DNA of 64,000 nt from Segatella buccae ATCC 33574 (GTDB lineage: Bacteria; Bacteroidota; Bacteroidia; Bacteroidales; Bacteroidaceae): contig NZ_GL586311.1 in the NCBI RefSeq assembly GCF_000184945.1, positions 3,052,365-3,116,364 of the forward strand. Reading direction: 5' to 3'. This document shows, piece after piece, positions 25,991-35,441 of the stretch. The stretch's first letter is position 1. Every line of letters starts with the position of its first letter. A program made the position numbers and the translations under genes. The notes beneath the pieces were generated by a model that ran no database searches, was not told the DNA's origin, and saw only the letters and a program-made list of their open reading frames with translations.

Positions 25991-27340
25991 ATGGCAAATG
26001 TAATTAAGTTGCGAAAGGGCTTGGACATCAACCTCAAGGGGAAGGCCGCTTCGGACAAATTGCCATTGAAGGCTGTTGAGGAGATCGCATTGATCCCCGA
26101 CGACTTCGTGGGTGTCGTTCCGAAAGTGGTGGTGCGCGAAGGCGACCATGTCAAGGCAGGCGAAGCCCTGTTTGTCAACAAAAACTGCCCCGAGGTGAAG
26201 TTTGCTTCGCCCCTCAGCGGCACGGTGACGGCCATCGAGCGTGGCGAGCGTCGCAAGGTGCTCTGCGTGAAGGTGAAAGCCGATGCGCAGCCGTCGGCTG
26301 TCGATTTCGGGCGCAGGGATGCAAGTGCGCTCAGTGGCGAGGAGGTGAGAAAAGCTCTGCTCGACGCGGGTCTTTTTGGTTATATCAACCAGTTGCCTTA
26401 TGCGGTATCCACCACACCGGATACGACGCCTAAGGCAATTTTCGTTTCCGCCCTGCGGGACATGCCGCTGGCCGGTGACTTTGAAGTGGAACTTGAAGGC
26501 AATGAAGACGCTTTTCAGGCCGGACTCACCGCACTCGGCAGGGTGGCCAAGACCTATCTCGGCATTGGTGCTCACCAGACGGCCGGGGCACTCGTGCAGG
26601 CCCGCGACGTGGAAGTCAACGTGTTTGACGGCCCGTGCCCAGCAGGCAACGTGGGCGTGCAGGTGAATCACCTCTCGCCGGTGAACAAGGGCGAAGTGGT
26701 GTGGACGGTAGACCCCACGGCCGTGATATTCTTCGGCAGGCTGATGCTCACAGGCAAGGTGGATTTGCGCCGCACGGTGGCACTCGCCGGCAGCCGCATG
26801 ACCGTTACGGGATATGTGGAAGCCCTTGTGGGCACACCCCTCAAGACCCTGCTCGACGGCCGGGTTGACACTGCCGGGGACACACGCGTCATCAACGGCA
26901 ATCCGCTCACGGGCCGCCGCGCCACGCTCGCCGACTATCTGGGGGCGCACACATCAGAGGTGACCGCTCTGCCCGAAGGCGACCACGCCGACGAGTTGCT
27001 GGGCTGGATCATGCCTCGCACCGGGCAGTTCTCCACTTCCCGCAGCTACTTCTCGTGGCTCTTGGGCAAGAGGGAGTACGACCTTGACGCGCGTCTCAAA
27101 GGCGGCGAGCGCCACCTCATCATGAGCGGCGAATACGACAAGGTGCTGCCTATGGACATCTACGGCGAGTATCTCATCAAGGCCATCATCTCCGGCGACA
27201 TCGACAAGCAGGAGCAGTTGGGCATTTATGAGGTGAGTCCCGAAGACTTTGCGCTGGCCGAGTTTGTCGACAGTTCCAAGCTCGAATTGCAGAAAATCGT
27301 GCGCGAGGGCCTCGACATCCTGCGCAAGGAGAATGCTTAA
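25991..27340 (+). CDS. nqrA: Na+-translocating NADH:quinone reductase subunit A
   Basis: A 449-residue soluble subunit of the six-subunit Na+-pumping NADH:quinone oxidoreductase (cytoplasmic side, quinone-associated). N-terminus MANVIKLRKGLDINLKGKA is diagnostic, as is the biotinyl-lipoyl-like first domain (KVVVREGDHVKAGEALFVNK, FASPLSGTVTAIERGERR). Complete, with the RnfC-like barrel following. ATG 25991 chosen over the TTG at 25979. First gene of nqrABCDEF; the next starts 36 bp downstream. Confidence 0.96.
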   Translation: MANVIKLRKGLDINLKGKAASDKLPLKAVEEIALIPDDFVGVVPKVVVREGDHVKAGEALFVNKNCPEVKFASPLSGTVTAIERGERRKVLCVKVKADAQPSAVDFGRRDASALSGEEVRKALLDAGLFGYINQLPYAVSTTPDTTPKAIFVSALRDMPLAGDFEVELEGNEDAFQAGLTALGRVAKTYLGIGAHQTAGALVQARDVEVNVFDGPCPAGNVGVQVNHLSPVNKGEVVWTVDPTAVIFFGRLMLTGKVDLRRTVALAGSRMTVTGYVEALVGTPLKTLLDGRVDTAGDTRVINGNPLTGRRATLADYLGAHTSEVTALPEGDHADELLGWIMPRTGQFSTSRSYFSWLLGKREYDLDARLKGGERHLIMSGEYDKVLPMDIYGEYLIKAIISGDIDKQEQLGIYEVSPEDFALAEFVDSSKLELQKIVREGLDILRKENA

Positions 27341-27376
27341 AGTTCTGCTTCACGAATAAAAGATAAACCAATCAAA

Positions 27377-28540
27377 ATGAGTATAAGAAACTATCTTGAC
27401 AAGATAAGGCCCAACTTCCGCGAGGGGGGCAAGCTGCACGCCCTTGAGAGCGTGTTCGATGGTTTTGAGTCGTTTCTCTACGTGCCTAACGACACGTCGA
27501 AGAGCGGTGTCCACATCCACGACGCCATCGACTCGAAGCGCATCATGAGCATGGTGGTCATCGCCCTGATGCCGGCCATGCTGTTTGGCATGTACAATGT
27601 GGGCTATCAAAACTATCTCGCCGCCGGCACACTGGCCGGAGCCTCGTGGTTCCAGCTGTTTGCCTTCGGCTTTCTGGCCGTGCTACCCAAGATTCTCGTG
27701 AGCTACATCGTGGGGCTGGGCATCGAGTTTGCCTGGGCGCAATGGAAGCACGAGGAGATACAGGAGGGCTACCTCGTGAGCGGCATCATCATTCCGCTCA
27801 TCGTGCCCGTGACCACTCCGCTGTGGATGCTCTCCCTGGCCTGCGCCTTTGCCGTGATCTTCTGCAAGGAGATATTCGGCGGCACGGGCATGAACATCTT
27901 CAATGTGGCCGTAGGCGCGCGCATGTTCCTTTTCTTCTCCTACTCGTCCCGGATGACGGGCGACACCGTGTGGGTGGCTCAGAACGCCATCTTCGGCCTC
28001 GGCAACACACTGCCCGACGGCACCACCGCTGCCACACCCCTCGGACTCATCGGACAGGGCATAGCCCCCACGGCCAGCCTCTCCGACATGATATTCGGAT
28101 TCATCCCCGGTTCCATCGGCGAAACCTCCGTCATCGCCATTGCCATGGGCGCGGCCATCCTCCTTTGGACAGGCATCGCCTCTTGGAAGACGATGGGCAG
28201 CGTGTTTGCCGGCGGCATCTTGATGGCACTCGTGTTCCAAGCCTTGGGCATGACCCCCATCCGCTGGTATGAGCACATCGTGCTCGGCGGTTTCAGCTTC
28301 GGCGCCGTGTTCATGGCCACCGACCCCGTGACCTCCGCGCGCACCGAGACCGGCAAATACATCTACGGCCTCTTCATCGGCGCGATGGCCATCATCGTGC
28401 GCGTGATGAATCCCGGCTACCCCGAGGGCATGATGCTCGCCATCTTCTTCGGCAACATGTTTGCCCCGCTCATCGACTATTGCGTCGTCGACAGAAATGT
28501 CAGCCGCCGCGTGAAGCGCTGGACAAGTGATAACCAATGA
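27377..28540 (+). CDS. nqrB: Na+-translocating NADH:quinone reductase subunit B
   Basis: A 387-residue integral membrane subunit (about ten helices) carrying riboflavin and a covalently bound FMN. The attachment motif GSIGETS is present, with Thr250 as the predicted FMN-phosphoester residue by analogy with Vibrio NqrB. Key glycine-rich stretches (FGGTGMNIFNVAVGARMFLF) are intact. Its stop overlaps ATG 28537 in frame +1 (ATGA), showing tight coupling with nqrC. Confidence 0.96.
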   Translation: MSIRNYLDKIRPNFREGGKLHALESVFDGFESFLYVPNDTSKSGVHIHDAIDSKRIMSMVVIALMPAMLFGMYNVGYQNYLAAGTLAGASWFQLFAFGFLAVLPKILVSYIVGLGIEFAWAQWKHEEIQEGYLVSGIIIPLIVPVTTPLWMLSLACAFAVIFCKEIFGGTGMNIFNVAVGARMFLFFSYSSRMTGDTVWVAQNAIFGLGNTLPDGTTAATPLGLIGQGIAPTASLSDMIFGFIPGSIGETSVIAIAMGAAILLWTGIASWKTMGSVFAGGILMALVFQALGMTPIRWYEHIVLGGFSFGAVFMATDPVTSARTETGKYIYGLFIGAMAIIVRVMNPGYPEGMMLAIFFGNMFAPLIDYCVVDRNVSRRVKRWTSDNQ

Positions 28541-28566
28541 ATGACAAAAGACAAAACGACATGGCG

Positions 28567-29181
28567 ATGAAAACAAATTCAAACACCTACACGCTGATTT
28601 ATTCTTCGGTGATGGTGATAGTCGTGGCCTTCTTGCTGGCTTTCGTGTATCAGGCTTTGAAGCCCATGCAGGATGCCAACGTGGCTCTCGACCTGAAAAA
28701 GCAGATACTCTATTCGCTCAACCTGCGCGACCTTGACAATGCACAGGCCGAACGCACCTACAGCGAGGTGGTGAAGCGCGAGGAGCAGGTAGACGGCAAC
28801 ACGCTCTACGTGTGTGAGGTGGACGGCAAACCCAAGTACGTGATTCCCCTCAAGGGCATGGGCCTGTGGGGCGGCATCAGTGGCTTCATAGCCGTCAACG
28901 ACGACCGGCAGACCGTCTACGGGGCCTACTTCAACCACGAGAGCGAGACGGCCGGCCTCGGGGCCGAAATCAAGGACAACCGCGCTTGGCAGGAGAAGTT
29001 CCGCGGCAAGCACCTCTTCAAGAAGGGCTCGGCCGATGTGGCTCTCGCAGTGAAGAAGAAAGTGGACGACCCCGACACGCAGGTGGATGCCGTGACCGGC
29101 GCCACGCTCACCTCCAACGGCGTGAGCGACATGCTGCGTGAAGGCATCGAGAAGTACAGGCCGTTCCTCGAAAAGAAATGA
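28567..29181 (+). CDS. nqrC: Na+-translocating NADH:quinone reductase subunit C
   Basis: A 204-residue subunit with one N-terminal membrane helix (YTLIYSSVMVIVVAFLLAFV) and a periplasmic FMN-binding domain. The flavin attachment motif is TGATLTSNGV; Thr182 is the expected FMN-linked residue. Start: family members begin MKTNSNTYT-like, so ATG 28567 is preferred. ATG 28537, which overlaps the nqrB stop, and ATG 28561 are alternatives that add ten or two residues. Part of the nqr operon. Confidence 0.93.
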   Translation: MKTNSNTYTLIYSSVMVIVVAFLLAFVYQALKPMQDANVALDLKKQILYSLNLRDLDNAQAERTYSEVVKREEQVDGNTLYVCEVDGKPKYVIPLKGMGLWGGISGFIAVNDDRQTVYGAYFNHESETAGLGAEIKDNRAWQEKFRGKHLFKKGSADVALAVKKKVDDPDTQVDAVTGATLTSNGVSDMLREGIEKYRPFLEKK

Positions 29182-29203
29182 CAACCGAAACAGAAACAGC
29201 ATT

Positions 29204-29827
29204 ATGAGTCTATTTTCAAAACAGAATAAAGAGGTCTTCTGCAACCCGCTCAACCTTGACAACCCCATCATGGTGCAGGTGTTGGGCATTTGCTCGGCCC
29301 TGGCCGTCACTTCGCAGTTGAAGCCGGCCATTGTCATGGGGCTGGCCGTGACCGTCATCACGGCTTTCTCCAACGTGATCATTTCCCTCATCCGCAACAC
29401 CATCCCCAACCGCATACGCATCATCGTGCAGCTGGTGGTCGTGGCCGCGCTGGTGACCATCGTGAGCCAGGTGCTCAAGGCGGTGGCCTACGACGTGAGC
29501 GTGCAGCTCTCGGTCTATGTGGGTCTCATCATCACCAACTGCATCCTCATGGGCCGGCTCGAAGCCTTCGCCATGACCAACAAGCCCTGGCCCTCGTTTC
29601 TCGACGGCATCGGCAACGGTCTCGGCTATGCCATGATACTCGTGGTGGTGGGCTTCGTGCGCGAACTCCTCGGCAACGGTTCGCTTCTGGGGTTCAGAGT
29701 GGTGCCGCAGGCCCTCTATGCCGCCGGCTACATGAACAACGGCATGATGACCATGCCCGCCATGGCACTCATCCTCTTGGGGTGTGTCATCTGGGTGCAT
29801 CGCGCCTATTTTTATAAGGAGAAATAA
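29204..29827 (+). CDS. nqrD: Na+-translocating NADH:quinone reductase subunit D
   Basis: A 207-residue integral membrane protein of the NqrDE/RnfAE family, about six helices. The conserved cysteines are in VLGICSALAVT and LIITNCILMGRLEAFAM; with NqrE they hold the intramembrane 2Fe-2S centre. Start ATG 29204 (MSLFSKQNKEVFCNPLNLDN) gives the normal N-terminus. It ends 3 bp before nqrE. Confidence 0.95.
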   Translation: MSLFSKQNKEVFCNPLNLDNPIMVQVLGICSALAVTSQLKPAIVMGLAVTVITAFSNVIISLIRNTIPNRIRIIVQLVVVAALVTIVSQVLKAVAYDVSVQLSVYVGLIITNCILMGRLEAFAMTNKPWPSFLDGIGNGLGYAMILVVVGFVRELLGNGSLLGFRVVPQALYAAGYMNNGMMTMPAMALILLGCVIWVHRAYFYKEK

Positions 29828-29830
29828 GAT

Positions 29831-30457
29831 ATGGAACACGCAATAAGTTTATTCTTCCGTTCGATTTTCGTCGACAACATGATTTTCGCCTTCTTCCTCG
29901 GCATGTGCTCGTTCCTTGCCGTGTCGAAGAACGTGAAGACCTCCCTGGGTCTGGGCATCGCCGTGACCTTCGTGCTGCTCGTCACCGTGCCCGTGGACTA
30001 TCTGTTGCAGACCCGCGTGCTCGGCCCCGACTGTCTGCTGGAGGGTGTCGACCTGAGCTATCTGAGCTTCATCCTCTTCATCGCCGTCATTGCCGGCATC
30101 GTGCAGTTGGTGGAGATGGTGGTCGAGAAATACTCGCCATCGCTCTATGCGGCACTCGGCATCTTCCTGCCGCTCATCGCTGTCAACTGTGCCATCATGG
30201 GTGCTTCGCTCTTCATGCAGCAGCGCATCCTGCTCGACCCCTCCAACTCGCAGGCCATCACCAGCGTGTGGGACAGCATCGTCTATGCCGTGGGCTCCGG
30301 TCTGGGCTGGACACTCGCCATCGTCTCCATGGGGGCCATACGCGAGCGCATGCAGTATTGCGATGTGCCAAAGCCCCTTCAGGGACTGGGCATCACGTTC
30401 ATCACGGTAGGGCTCATGGCGATGGCCATGCTCTGTTTCAGCGGTCTTAAAATTTAA
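29831..30457 (+). CDS. nqrE: Na+-translocating NADH:quinone reductase subunit E
   Basis: A 208-residue integral membrane partner of NqrD. It begins [20 protein letters not shown], with cysteines in [13 protein letters not shown] and [15 protein letters not shown] that match the FeS ligands of the family. The helices run in inverted topology to NqrD, which is typical of this pair. Fourth junction in the operon with only 3 bp to the preceding gene. Confidence 0.95.
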   Translation: MEHAISLFFRSIFVDNMIFAFFLGMCSFLAVSKNVKTSLGLGIAVTFVLLVTVPVDYLLQTRVLGPDCLLEGVDLSYLSFILFIAVIAGIVQLVEMVVEKYSPSLYAALGIFLPLIAVNCAIMGASLFMQQRILLDPSNSQAITSVWDSIVYAVGSGLGWTLAIVSMGAIRERMQYCDVPKPLQGLGITFITVGLMAMAMLCFSGLKI

Positions 30458-30476
30458 AGAGGGAGGATTTTCTATT

Positions 30477-31745
30477 ATGATGGAATTTATATCAGCTACC
30501 ATCGGAGTGTTTCTCGTCACGATACTCCTCTTGGTGATTGTCCTGCTTGTGGCCAAGAAATATCTCAGTCCGAGCGGCAACGTGAATATCGAAATCAACG
30601 GCGACAAGGTGCTCTCCGTGGCCCAGGGCTCCAGTCTCATGGCCACGCTCAACGAACAGGGCATCTTTCTGCCCTCTGCCTGCGGCGGCAAGTCGAGCTG
30701 CGGACAGTGTCGCGTGCAGGTGATGGAGGGCGGCGGCGAGATACTCGACCCCGAGCGGCCCCATTTCACCCGCAAGGAGATCAAAAACCACTGGCGGCTC
30801 GGCTGCCAGTGCAAGGTGAAGGGCGACCTCAAAATCAAGATTCCCGAGAGCGTGCTCGGCGTGAAGGAGTGGGAGTGTACCGTCATTTCCAACAAGAACG
30901 TGAGTTCTTTCATCAAGGAGTTCAAGGTGGCTCTGCCTCCGGGCGAGCACATGGACTTCATGCCCGGCTCCTATGCACAAATCAAGATTCCGGCCTACGA
31001 CACCATCGACTACGACCGCGACTTCGACAAAGCCGACATCGGCAGCGAGTATCTGCCCGTGTGGGAGAAGTTCAACATTCTCTCGCTCAAGGCCCACAAT
31101 CCCGAGCCCACCGTGCGGGCCTATTCCATGGCCAACTATCCCGACGAGGGCGACATCATCATGCTCACCGTGCGCATAGCCACCACGCCCTTCAAGCCCC
31201 GTCCGCAGGTGGGCTTTCAGGATGTGCCCACGGGCATCGCCTCTTCCTACATCTTCTCGCTCAAACCGGGCGACAAGGTGACCATGAGCGGCCCCTACGG
31301 CGATTTCCACCCCATCATCAACTCCAAGCGCGAGATGATATGGGTGGGCGGCGGTGCCGGTATGGCCCCCCTGCGTGCGCAGATCATGTACATGACCAAG
31401 ACGCTCCACTGCCGCGACCGTGAGATGCACTATTTCTACGGTGCCCGCAGTCTGAGTGAGGCTTTCTTCCTCGATGATTTCTACGAGCTGGAGAAGGAAT
31501 ATCCCAATTTCCATTTCCATTTGGCACTCGACCGTCCCGACCCCGCAGCCGATGAAGCCGGTGTGCCCTACACTGCAGGCTTCGTGCATCAGGTGATGTA
31601 TGAGACCTATCTCAAAGACCACGAGGCCCCGGAAGACATCGAATACTACATGTGCGGCCCCGGCCCCATGTCGCAGGCCGTCCAGCGTATGCTCGACAGC
31701 ATCGGCGTGGATCCGTCGTCCATCATGTTCGACAACTTCGGATAA
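30477..31745 (+). CDS. nqrF: Na+-translocating NADH:quinone reductase subunit F
   Basis: The NADH-oxidising subunit, 422 residues. One N-terminal membrane helix, then a ferredoxin domain with 2Fe-2S ligands Cys69, Cys75, Cys78 and Cys110 (SACGGKSSCGQCRV … LGCQC), an FAD-binding domain (VRAYSMANYP) and an NADH-binding domain (WVGGGAGMAPLRAQI; YYMCGPGPM). Electrons enter Nqr here from NADH. ATG 30480 is an equally possible start, one codon later. Last gene of the operon. Confidence 0.96.
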   Translation: MMEFISATIGVFLVTILLLVIVLLVAKKYLSPSGNVNIEINGDKVLSVAQGSSLMATLNEQGIFLPSACGGKSSCGQCRVQVMEGGGEILDPERPHFTRKEIKNHWRLGCQCKVKGDLKIKIPESVLGVKEWECTVISNKNVSSFIKEFKVALPPGEHMDFMPGSYAQIKIPAYDTIDYDRDFDKADIGSEYLPVWEKFNILSLKAHNPEPTVRAYSMANYPDEGDIIMLTVRIATTPFKPRPQVGFQDVPTGIASSYIFSLKPGDKVTMSGPYGDFHPIINSKREMIWVGGGAGMAPLRAQIMYMTKTLHCRDREMHYFYGARSLSEAFFLDDFYELEKEYPNFHFHLALDRPDPAADEAGVPYTAGFVHQVMYETYLKDHEAPEDIEYYMCGPGPMSQAVQRMLDSIGVDPSSIMFDNFG

Positions 31746-31768
31746 TCGTCCGCATTTTTCGCAACCGA

Positions 31769-31838
31769 TTTGCATAGACGGCTTTTTTGCCGTATCTTTG
31801 CAGTAGCAAGGGGAGTGTACACGCGCTCCCCTTTTTTT
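31769..31838 (+). repeat. promoter plus terminator-hairpin repeat, copy 2
   Basis: TTTG (31769-31772), 20 bp, TATCTTTG (31793-31800), then after 7 nt a hairpin AAGGGGAG (31808-31815) and CTCCCCTT (31826-31833) with a T7 run. A transcript from this promoter would be about 30 nt. The hairpin may also end the nqr transcript. Further on (31862-31960) are two inverted copies of the CCCCCTAAAGGGGG palindrome. Confidence 0.7.
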
Positions 31839-32044
31839 AGTTTCCAATCCACCAACAGGCCCCCGAGAAGACCCCCCATCCCCCTAAAGGGGGGCTTTGC
31901 CATCCACTTGTTCGCAGGAAGGATGCCCCCCTTTAGGGGAATGGGGGGTCTCTTATTGAATATTAGCCGTTAAAGCTCTGATATTGGCAGATTTTTGCTA
32001 AATTTGCACCCGATAAAGAGTTCCGGAGAGGGAGTACCCTCCAG

Positions 32045-32176
32045 CGTGTAGGGGCAGCGCTTTATGCCTGCCCGCACGTTTCGCAGAAACGTATCCATCC
32101 CAAGCGCATGGCAATCGTCCGACGACATACGATTTTTCAAATCGTGCGGGCAGGCATAAAGCACTGCCCCTACGCG
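32045..32176. repeat. inverted repeat with 33-bp arms
   Basis: Arms 32045-32077 and 32144-32176 are complementary apart from one or two mismatches; both contain TAGGGGCAG and GCCTGCCCGCAC sequence. The 66-bp centre holds no gene. MITE-like in form, upstream of the outer-membrane barrel gene. Confidence 0.75.
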
Positions 32177-32248
32177 TGGAGAGGGTGATCGTGTGGCGGG
32201 CGTTGCTCCCCGGCACTCCCTTTCTCCGTCTCCAACACGTATGACCAG

Positions 32249-33028
32249 ATGATGAAAAGAGTCTTTTTGCTTCTTTTGCCACTCCTCGTGCCGGTCGCCG
32301 TTTCGGCGCAAACCGGCGATGAAGATACGCGCCGATGGGCTGTTGACGGCTTCATTGGTACGGCAGGCCCCATGCACATGAAGACCGACGGACAGGTTTT
32401 TGGAAGCACGCTCCCGTCTGTGCGCGAGGGCTTTGCGTCGGGTGTGCATGTGGAATATTTCCTGCCCTACGCGCCCTTTTCGCTGAAAGCAGGATATGAA
32501 CACGAGGAACTGAACTTCGTGAACCAAGACATCAGCTCCACGATGAAAAGTCTGAGTCTCGGTGGCCGCTATTATCCGTTGCCACGCCACTGGGTGGTGC
32601 AGCCATACACCGGAGCCGACCTGCTGGTCAACATCGGGGCGGTGAATGACAATCAGAGCATGGAAAGCTATTCCTCCTCTGCCGTCCGCCCCTCTTATCG
32701 GCGCGAGGCGAGGGTGCGCCTACCACGCTTCGGGGCGGCCTCCGTGGTGGGGGCAGACATCCGTATGTTCTCGTCCATCTATCTGCAAATGCAATACAGC
32801 TACCGGCTCGCTGTAGGGTCGCACGTAGACATCCGCTCCCGCGCCCTCTCGGGCAACGGCCCCGTCAGCCACGACCACGGCACACTCCATCGCCATGCCC
32901 TCTCCATAGGTTTGAAGATAGCCTTCCCCTTCCGCTTCACCACGCGCGACGGCGAGGGCCTGATAAACCTGCTGCTCGATGCATTGTTTCCCGACGACTA
33001 TTCACATAACAGAATGTATAACCGATAA
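32249..33028 (+). CDS. outer-membrane beta-barrel protein
   Basis: A 259-residue protein with a clear signal peptide (MMKRVFLLLLPLLVPVAVSAQ). The rest alternates polar and hydrophobic residues with aromatic ends, e.g. GVHVEYFLPYAPFSLKAGYE, SLGGRYYPLPRHWVVQPYTG and IYLQMQYSYRLAVG, as in small OmpW/OprF-like barrels of Bacteroidetes. It ends without a C-terminal Phe. Function not assignable. ATG 32252 is an alternative start, one codon later. It is followed 16 bp later by the HAD gene on the same strand. Confidence 0.7.
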   Translation: MMKRVFLLLLPLLVPVAVSAQTGDEDTRRWAVDGFIGTAGPMHMKTDGQVFGSTLPSVREGFASGVHVEYFLPYAPFSLKAGYEHEELNFVNQDISSTMKSLSLGGRYYPLPRHWVVQPYTGADLLVNIGAVNDNQSMESYSSSAVRPSYRREARVRLPRFGAASVVGADIRMFSSIYLQMQYSYRLAVGSHVDIRSRALSGNGPVSHDHGTLHRHALSIGLKIAFPFRFTTRDGEGLINLLLDALFPDDYSHNRMYNR

Positions 33029-33044
33029 ACTGAACCCGTTGGAA

Positions 33045-33749
33045 ATGAATAAGATAAAAGACATATCCGTCGTGGCCTTCGATGCCGACGACACCCTGTG
33101 GGACTGCCAGTCCCACTTCGACCGCGTGGAGCGCGAATACTGCCGCCTGCTCTCCTCCTACGCCGATGCCGAGACCGTGAGCCGGGGGCTCTTTGCCACC
33201 GAGGGGCAGAACATGAAGCTGTTGGGCTACGGTTCCAAGGCGTTCACCATCTCGCTCGTAGAGAATGCCGTCAACGTGAGCGGCGGACAGGTGAGGGCTC
33301 GCGAGATAGCCCAAGTGGTGGCGCTGGGCAAGCAGTTGCTCCATCTCGACGCCACGCCTCTGCACGGTGTGAAGCAGGTGCTGGACAGGTTGCGCTCTTC
33401 GGGCAACTATCGCCTCAGTGTGTTTACCAAAGGCGAACTGCTCGACCAGGAGAACAAACTGTATCGCTCGGGGCTCAGCGACTTCTTCGACGACGTGACC
33501 ATTGTCTCCGACAAGACTCCCGAGACTTTCTGCGGGCTCTGCGACAAAATGCAGGTGGAGCCCGAAAACCTGCTCATGGTGGGCAATTCGCTCAAGTCGG
33601 ACATCGACCCCGTGTTGCGCATCGGTGGTTGGGGAGTACATGTGCCGTTCCGTGTCACGTGGCAGCATGAGGTGATCGACGAGTTTTCGCATCGCCGACT
33701 TGTCACCTTACAGCATATCTCCGAATTGCTTCCGCTGCTCGTGGAGTAG
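33045..33749 (+). CDS. HAD-family hydrolase
   Basis: A 234-residue cytoplasmic phosphatase of the haloacid dehalogenase superfamily. Motif I is VVAFDADDTLWDC (nucleophile Asp and acid/base Asp), motif II Thr is in LSVFTKGE, motif III Lys is in IVSDKTPE, and motif IV is NLLMVGNSLKSDIDP. The cap domain is the helical insertion between motifs I and II. Substrate unknown. Start ATG 33045 follows the usual short N-terminus; the longer frame upstream overlaps the preceding gene. Confidence 0.85.
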   Translation: MNKIKDISVVAFDADDTLWDCQSHFDRVEREYCRLLSSYADAETVSRGLFATEGQNMKLLGYGSKAFTISLVENAVNVSGGQVRAREIAQVVALGKQLLHLDATPLHGVKQVLDRLRSSGNYRLSVFTKGELLDQENKLYRSGLSDFFDDVTIVSDKTPETFCGLCDKMQVEPENLLMVGNSLKSDIDPVLRIGGWGVHVPFRVTWQHEVIDEFSHRRLVTLQHISELLPLLVE

Positions 33750-33916
33750 GGAGCCGGAGTGGGGGAGCCGGTCTGCCGGGCGTAGTGTGTTGAGATTTTT
33801 TAACGCTTTGCGCTTTAAACCATTTGTCCTTTTGTCTATCCAATAAAGCAACGGGGTCCCCGATGTTGGGGATGTGTCCCGACAGGATAATTATTTAAAC
33901 AAAAAACAACAAGACA

Positions 33917-34432
33917 ATGAAGAAGATTTTTATGACTCTCATAGCTGCCATGACGCTGTCGGTGGCTATGGCGCAGCCCGGTTGCTGCAAGCAGAATGAT
34001 AGAAGAGGAGAAAGACATGCCCCCACGGCCGAGATGATGACTTCGCGCATGGTGGAGCATTTGGGGCTTGACAACGTGCAGGCCAAGAAGTTGGCCAAGC
34101 TCAACAAGAAATACGAGAAGCTCATCACAGCCGGTCCGATGAAACCCCGCCGTCATTGCGATGCCAAATCTGACTGTAAACCGCAGCCCGACGGCATGAC
34201 CGGGGCCACGATGCAGAATGGCAAATGCCCCGACCGGAACGACGGGATGAAGAGGGACATGGGGAAGCGTCGCGCCAAATACAAGGAGTATGACGGCGAA
34301 CTGGAGAAGATTCTCACCGCCGAACAGTTTGCCAAGTTCCGCGAGTTGCGCAAGACCCATCGCAGCGGCTGCGACGCCGAGGGCAAGCCTGATGCCGATT
34401 GCAACGGCTACGGAGACTGTGCCCGGAAGTGA
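33917..34432 (+). CDS. DUF4890-like secreted protein
   Basis: A 171-residue protein with a signal peptide (MKKIFMTLIAAMTLSVAMAQ) and a basic, helical body resembling Spy/CpxP-like periplasmic proteins of Bacteroidetes: VEHLGLDNVQAKKLAKLNKK near 47-66 and a second helix YDGELEKILTAEQFAKFREL near 125-144. It is rich in Cys (CC near the mature end, three more in the C-terminal tail) and in Met, which might bind metal; this is inference. Single-gene unit, followed by a strong terminator. Confidence 0.7.
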   Translation: MKKIFMTLIAAMTLSVAMAQPGCCKQNDRRGERHAPTAEMMTSRMVEHLGLDNVQAKKLAKLNKKYEKLITAGPMKPRRHCDAKSDCKPQPDGMTGATMQNGKCPDRNDGMKRDMGKRRAKYKEYDGELEKILTAEQFAKFRELRKTHRSGCDAEGKPDADCNGYGDCARK

Positions 34433-34466
34433 CTTTCGCCGCCGGCATGAACCGTATGGACACAAA

Positions 34467-34503
34467 GAGGCAGGAATTGAAACCGTCAATTCCTGCCTCT
34501 TCG
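34467..34503 (+). terminator. terminator after the DUF4890 gene
   Basis: Perfect 14-bp arms (34467-34480 and 34486-34499), 5-nt loop, weak T run. Convergent with the glutaredoxin-like gene. Confidence 0.75.
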
Positions 34504-34556
34504 CGTTTGTGTGGCCCGGCATTGTGCCTCCGGAAGCCCTTGCAAGAGCCTTGCAC

Positions 34557-34853
34557 TTAGCAGCCCGAGCCGTCGAGCCGGCATGAGGGGGCATCCGTGG
34601 CGGCGGGACGGATGCCGGCCTCCTCGGGGTTGAGGGTGACGGTGCCGTCTTCCAGCACGAAGCACGGGATGCCTGCATAGCCCATCCGCTTGGCTTCCGC
34701 GAAGGCCGGACTGTTGTCGCGCAGCTGCAAAAAAGCCTTGAGATGGCGTACATGTTCGCCGATGTCTATCACCTGATAGCGACTGTCGCCTTTCACCTGC
34801 TCCTCCACTGCCATGCAGTCGGGGCAGGTTTTCATGCCATAAATCTTGATCAT
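34557..34853 (-). CDS. glutaredoxin/thioredoxin-like protein
   Basis: A 98-residue protein beginning MIKIYGMKTCPDCMAVEEQV, with the redox motif CPDC at 10-13 and the cis-Pro in YAGIPCFVLEDG, in the order of the glutaredoxin fold. Likely a cytoplasmic disulfide oxidoreductase. The C-terminus adds Cys residues (APSCRLDGSGC) of unclear use. Start ATG 34853. It lies 104 bp after the YecH-like gene on the same strand and may share its transcript. Confidence 0.8.
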   Translation of the reverse strand: MIKIYGMKTCPDCMAVEEQVKGDSRYQVIDIGEHVRHLKAFLQLRDNSPAFAEAKRMGYAGIPCFVLEDGTVTLNPEEAGIRPAATDAPSCRLDGSGC

Positions 34854-34957
34854 GATGTTCCTTTCTATATGATAAGGTGAAAAATTAGAGAAGTCGGAGC
34901 TGTTGTCGGGAGTCGGAAGCGGGGTGCCTCCGGTTCCGTTAAGTTCGGCAACTCCCC

Positions 34958-35191
34958 TTAGTGGTTGCAGATTTTCGTTGCATCCACCGTGAAACTCTCC
35001 GTGCCGGCGGGCATAAATTTGCCCCGCTCTTCGAGAAAGTCGACCAGTTCTGCAGCCGTCATGCTCTCGACAGAGCAGGTGTGGAAACGCTCGTCGGCGC
35101 CAAACTTCTCGATGATAGCCTTTACGAGGCTTTCCTTGGTGGGATAACAGTTGCCCTCCATCATGTGGAGTACGTCGTGTCCGTGTGCCAT
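34958..35191 (-). CDS. YecH-family probable metal-binding protein (DUF2492)
   Basis: A 77-residue protein closely matching E. coli YecH in layout: HGHDVLHMM at the start, FHTCSVESMTAAELVDFLEE in the middle (Cys and His), RGKF, and KICNH at the end. The conserved His and Cys suggest a metal site; function unknown. Full length for the family. Confidence 0.85.
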   Translation of the reverse strand: MAHGHDVLHMMEGNCYPTKESLVKAIIEKFGADERFHTCSVESMTAAELVDFLEERGKFMPAGTESFTVDATKICNH

Positions 35192-35338
35192 ATACTTTTC
35201 TTTTCTCTATTGATGATGTGTTTGTTTGTGGCGGCAAAGGTAGAACTTTTGTTCAAGACGGAGGGGCACAAATGTGACCTTGGGTTGCGATTTAACTAAT
35301 TTTGCTCAAGTTTTGCAATCGTTCAGCAATTTTTTTTG

Positions 35339-35346
35339 TACTTTTG
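35339..35346 (+). promoter_or_regulatory. -7 promoter box ahead of the PurF-like gene
   Basis: TACTTTTG, giving a predicted leader of about 290 nt. That leader holds a perfect hairpin (35421-35428 with 35433-35440) and the GGAGTTAA element. The rest of 35192-35643 holds nothing else I recognise. Confidence 0.5.
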
Positions 35347-35441
35347 CCTCGTCTTACGATATCACCCCCACACACCGTGCCACAGGCAGCGGGAAATTAC
35401 ATACACACGCATATTAAAGACTGAACTTTTGCAAGTTCAGC

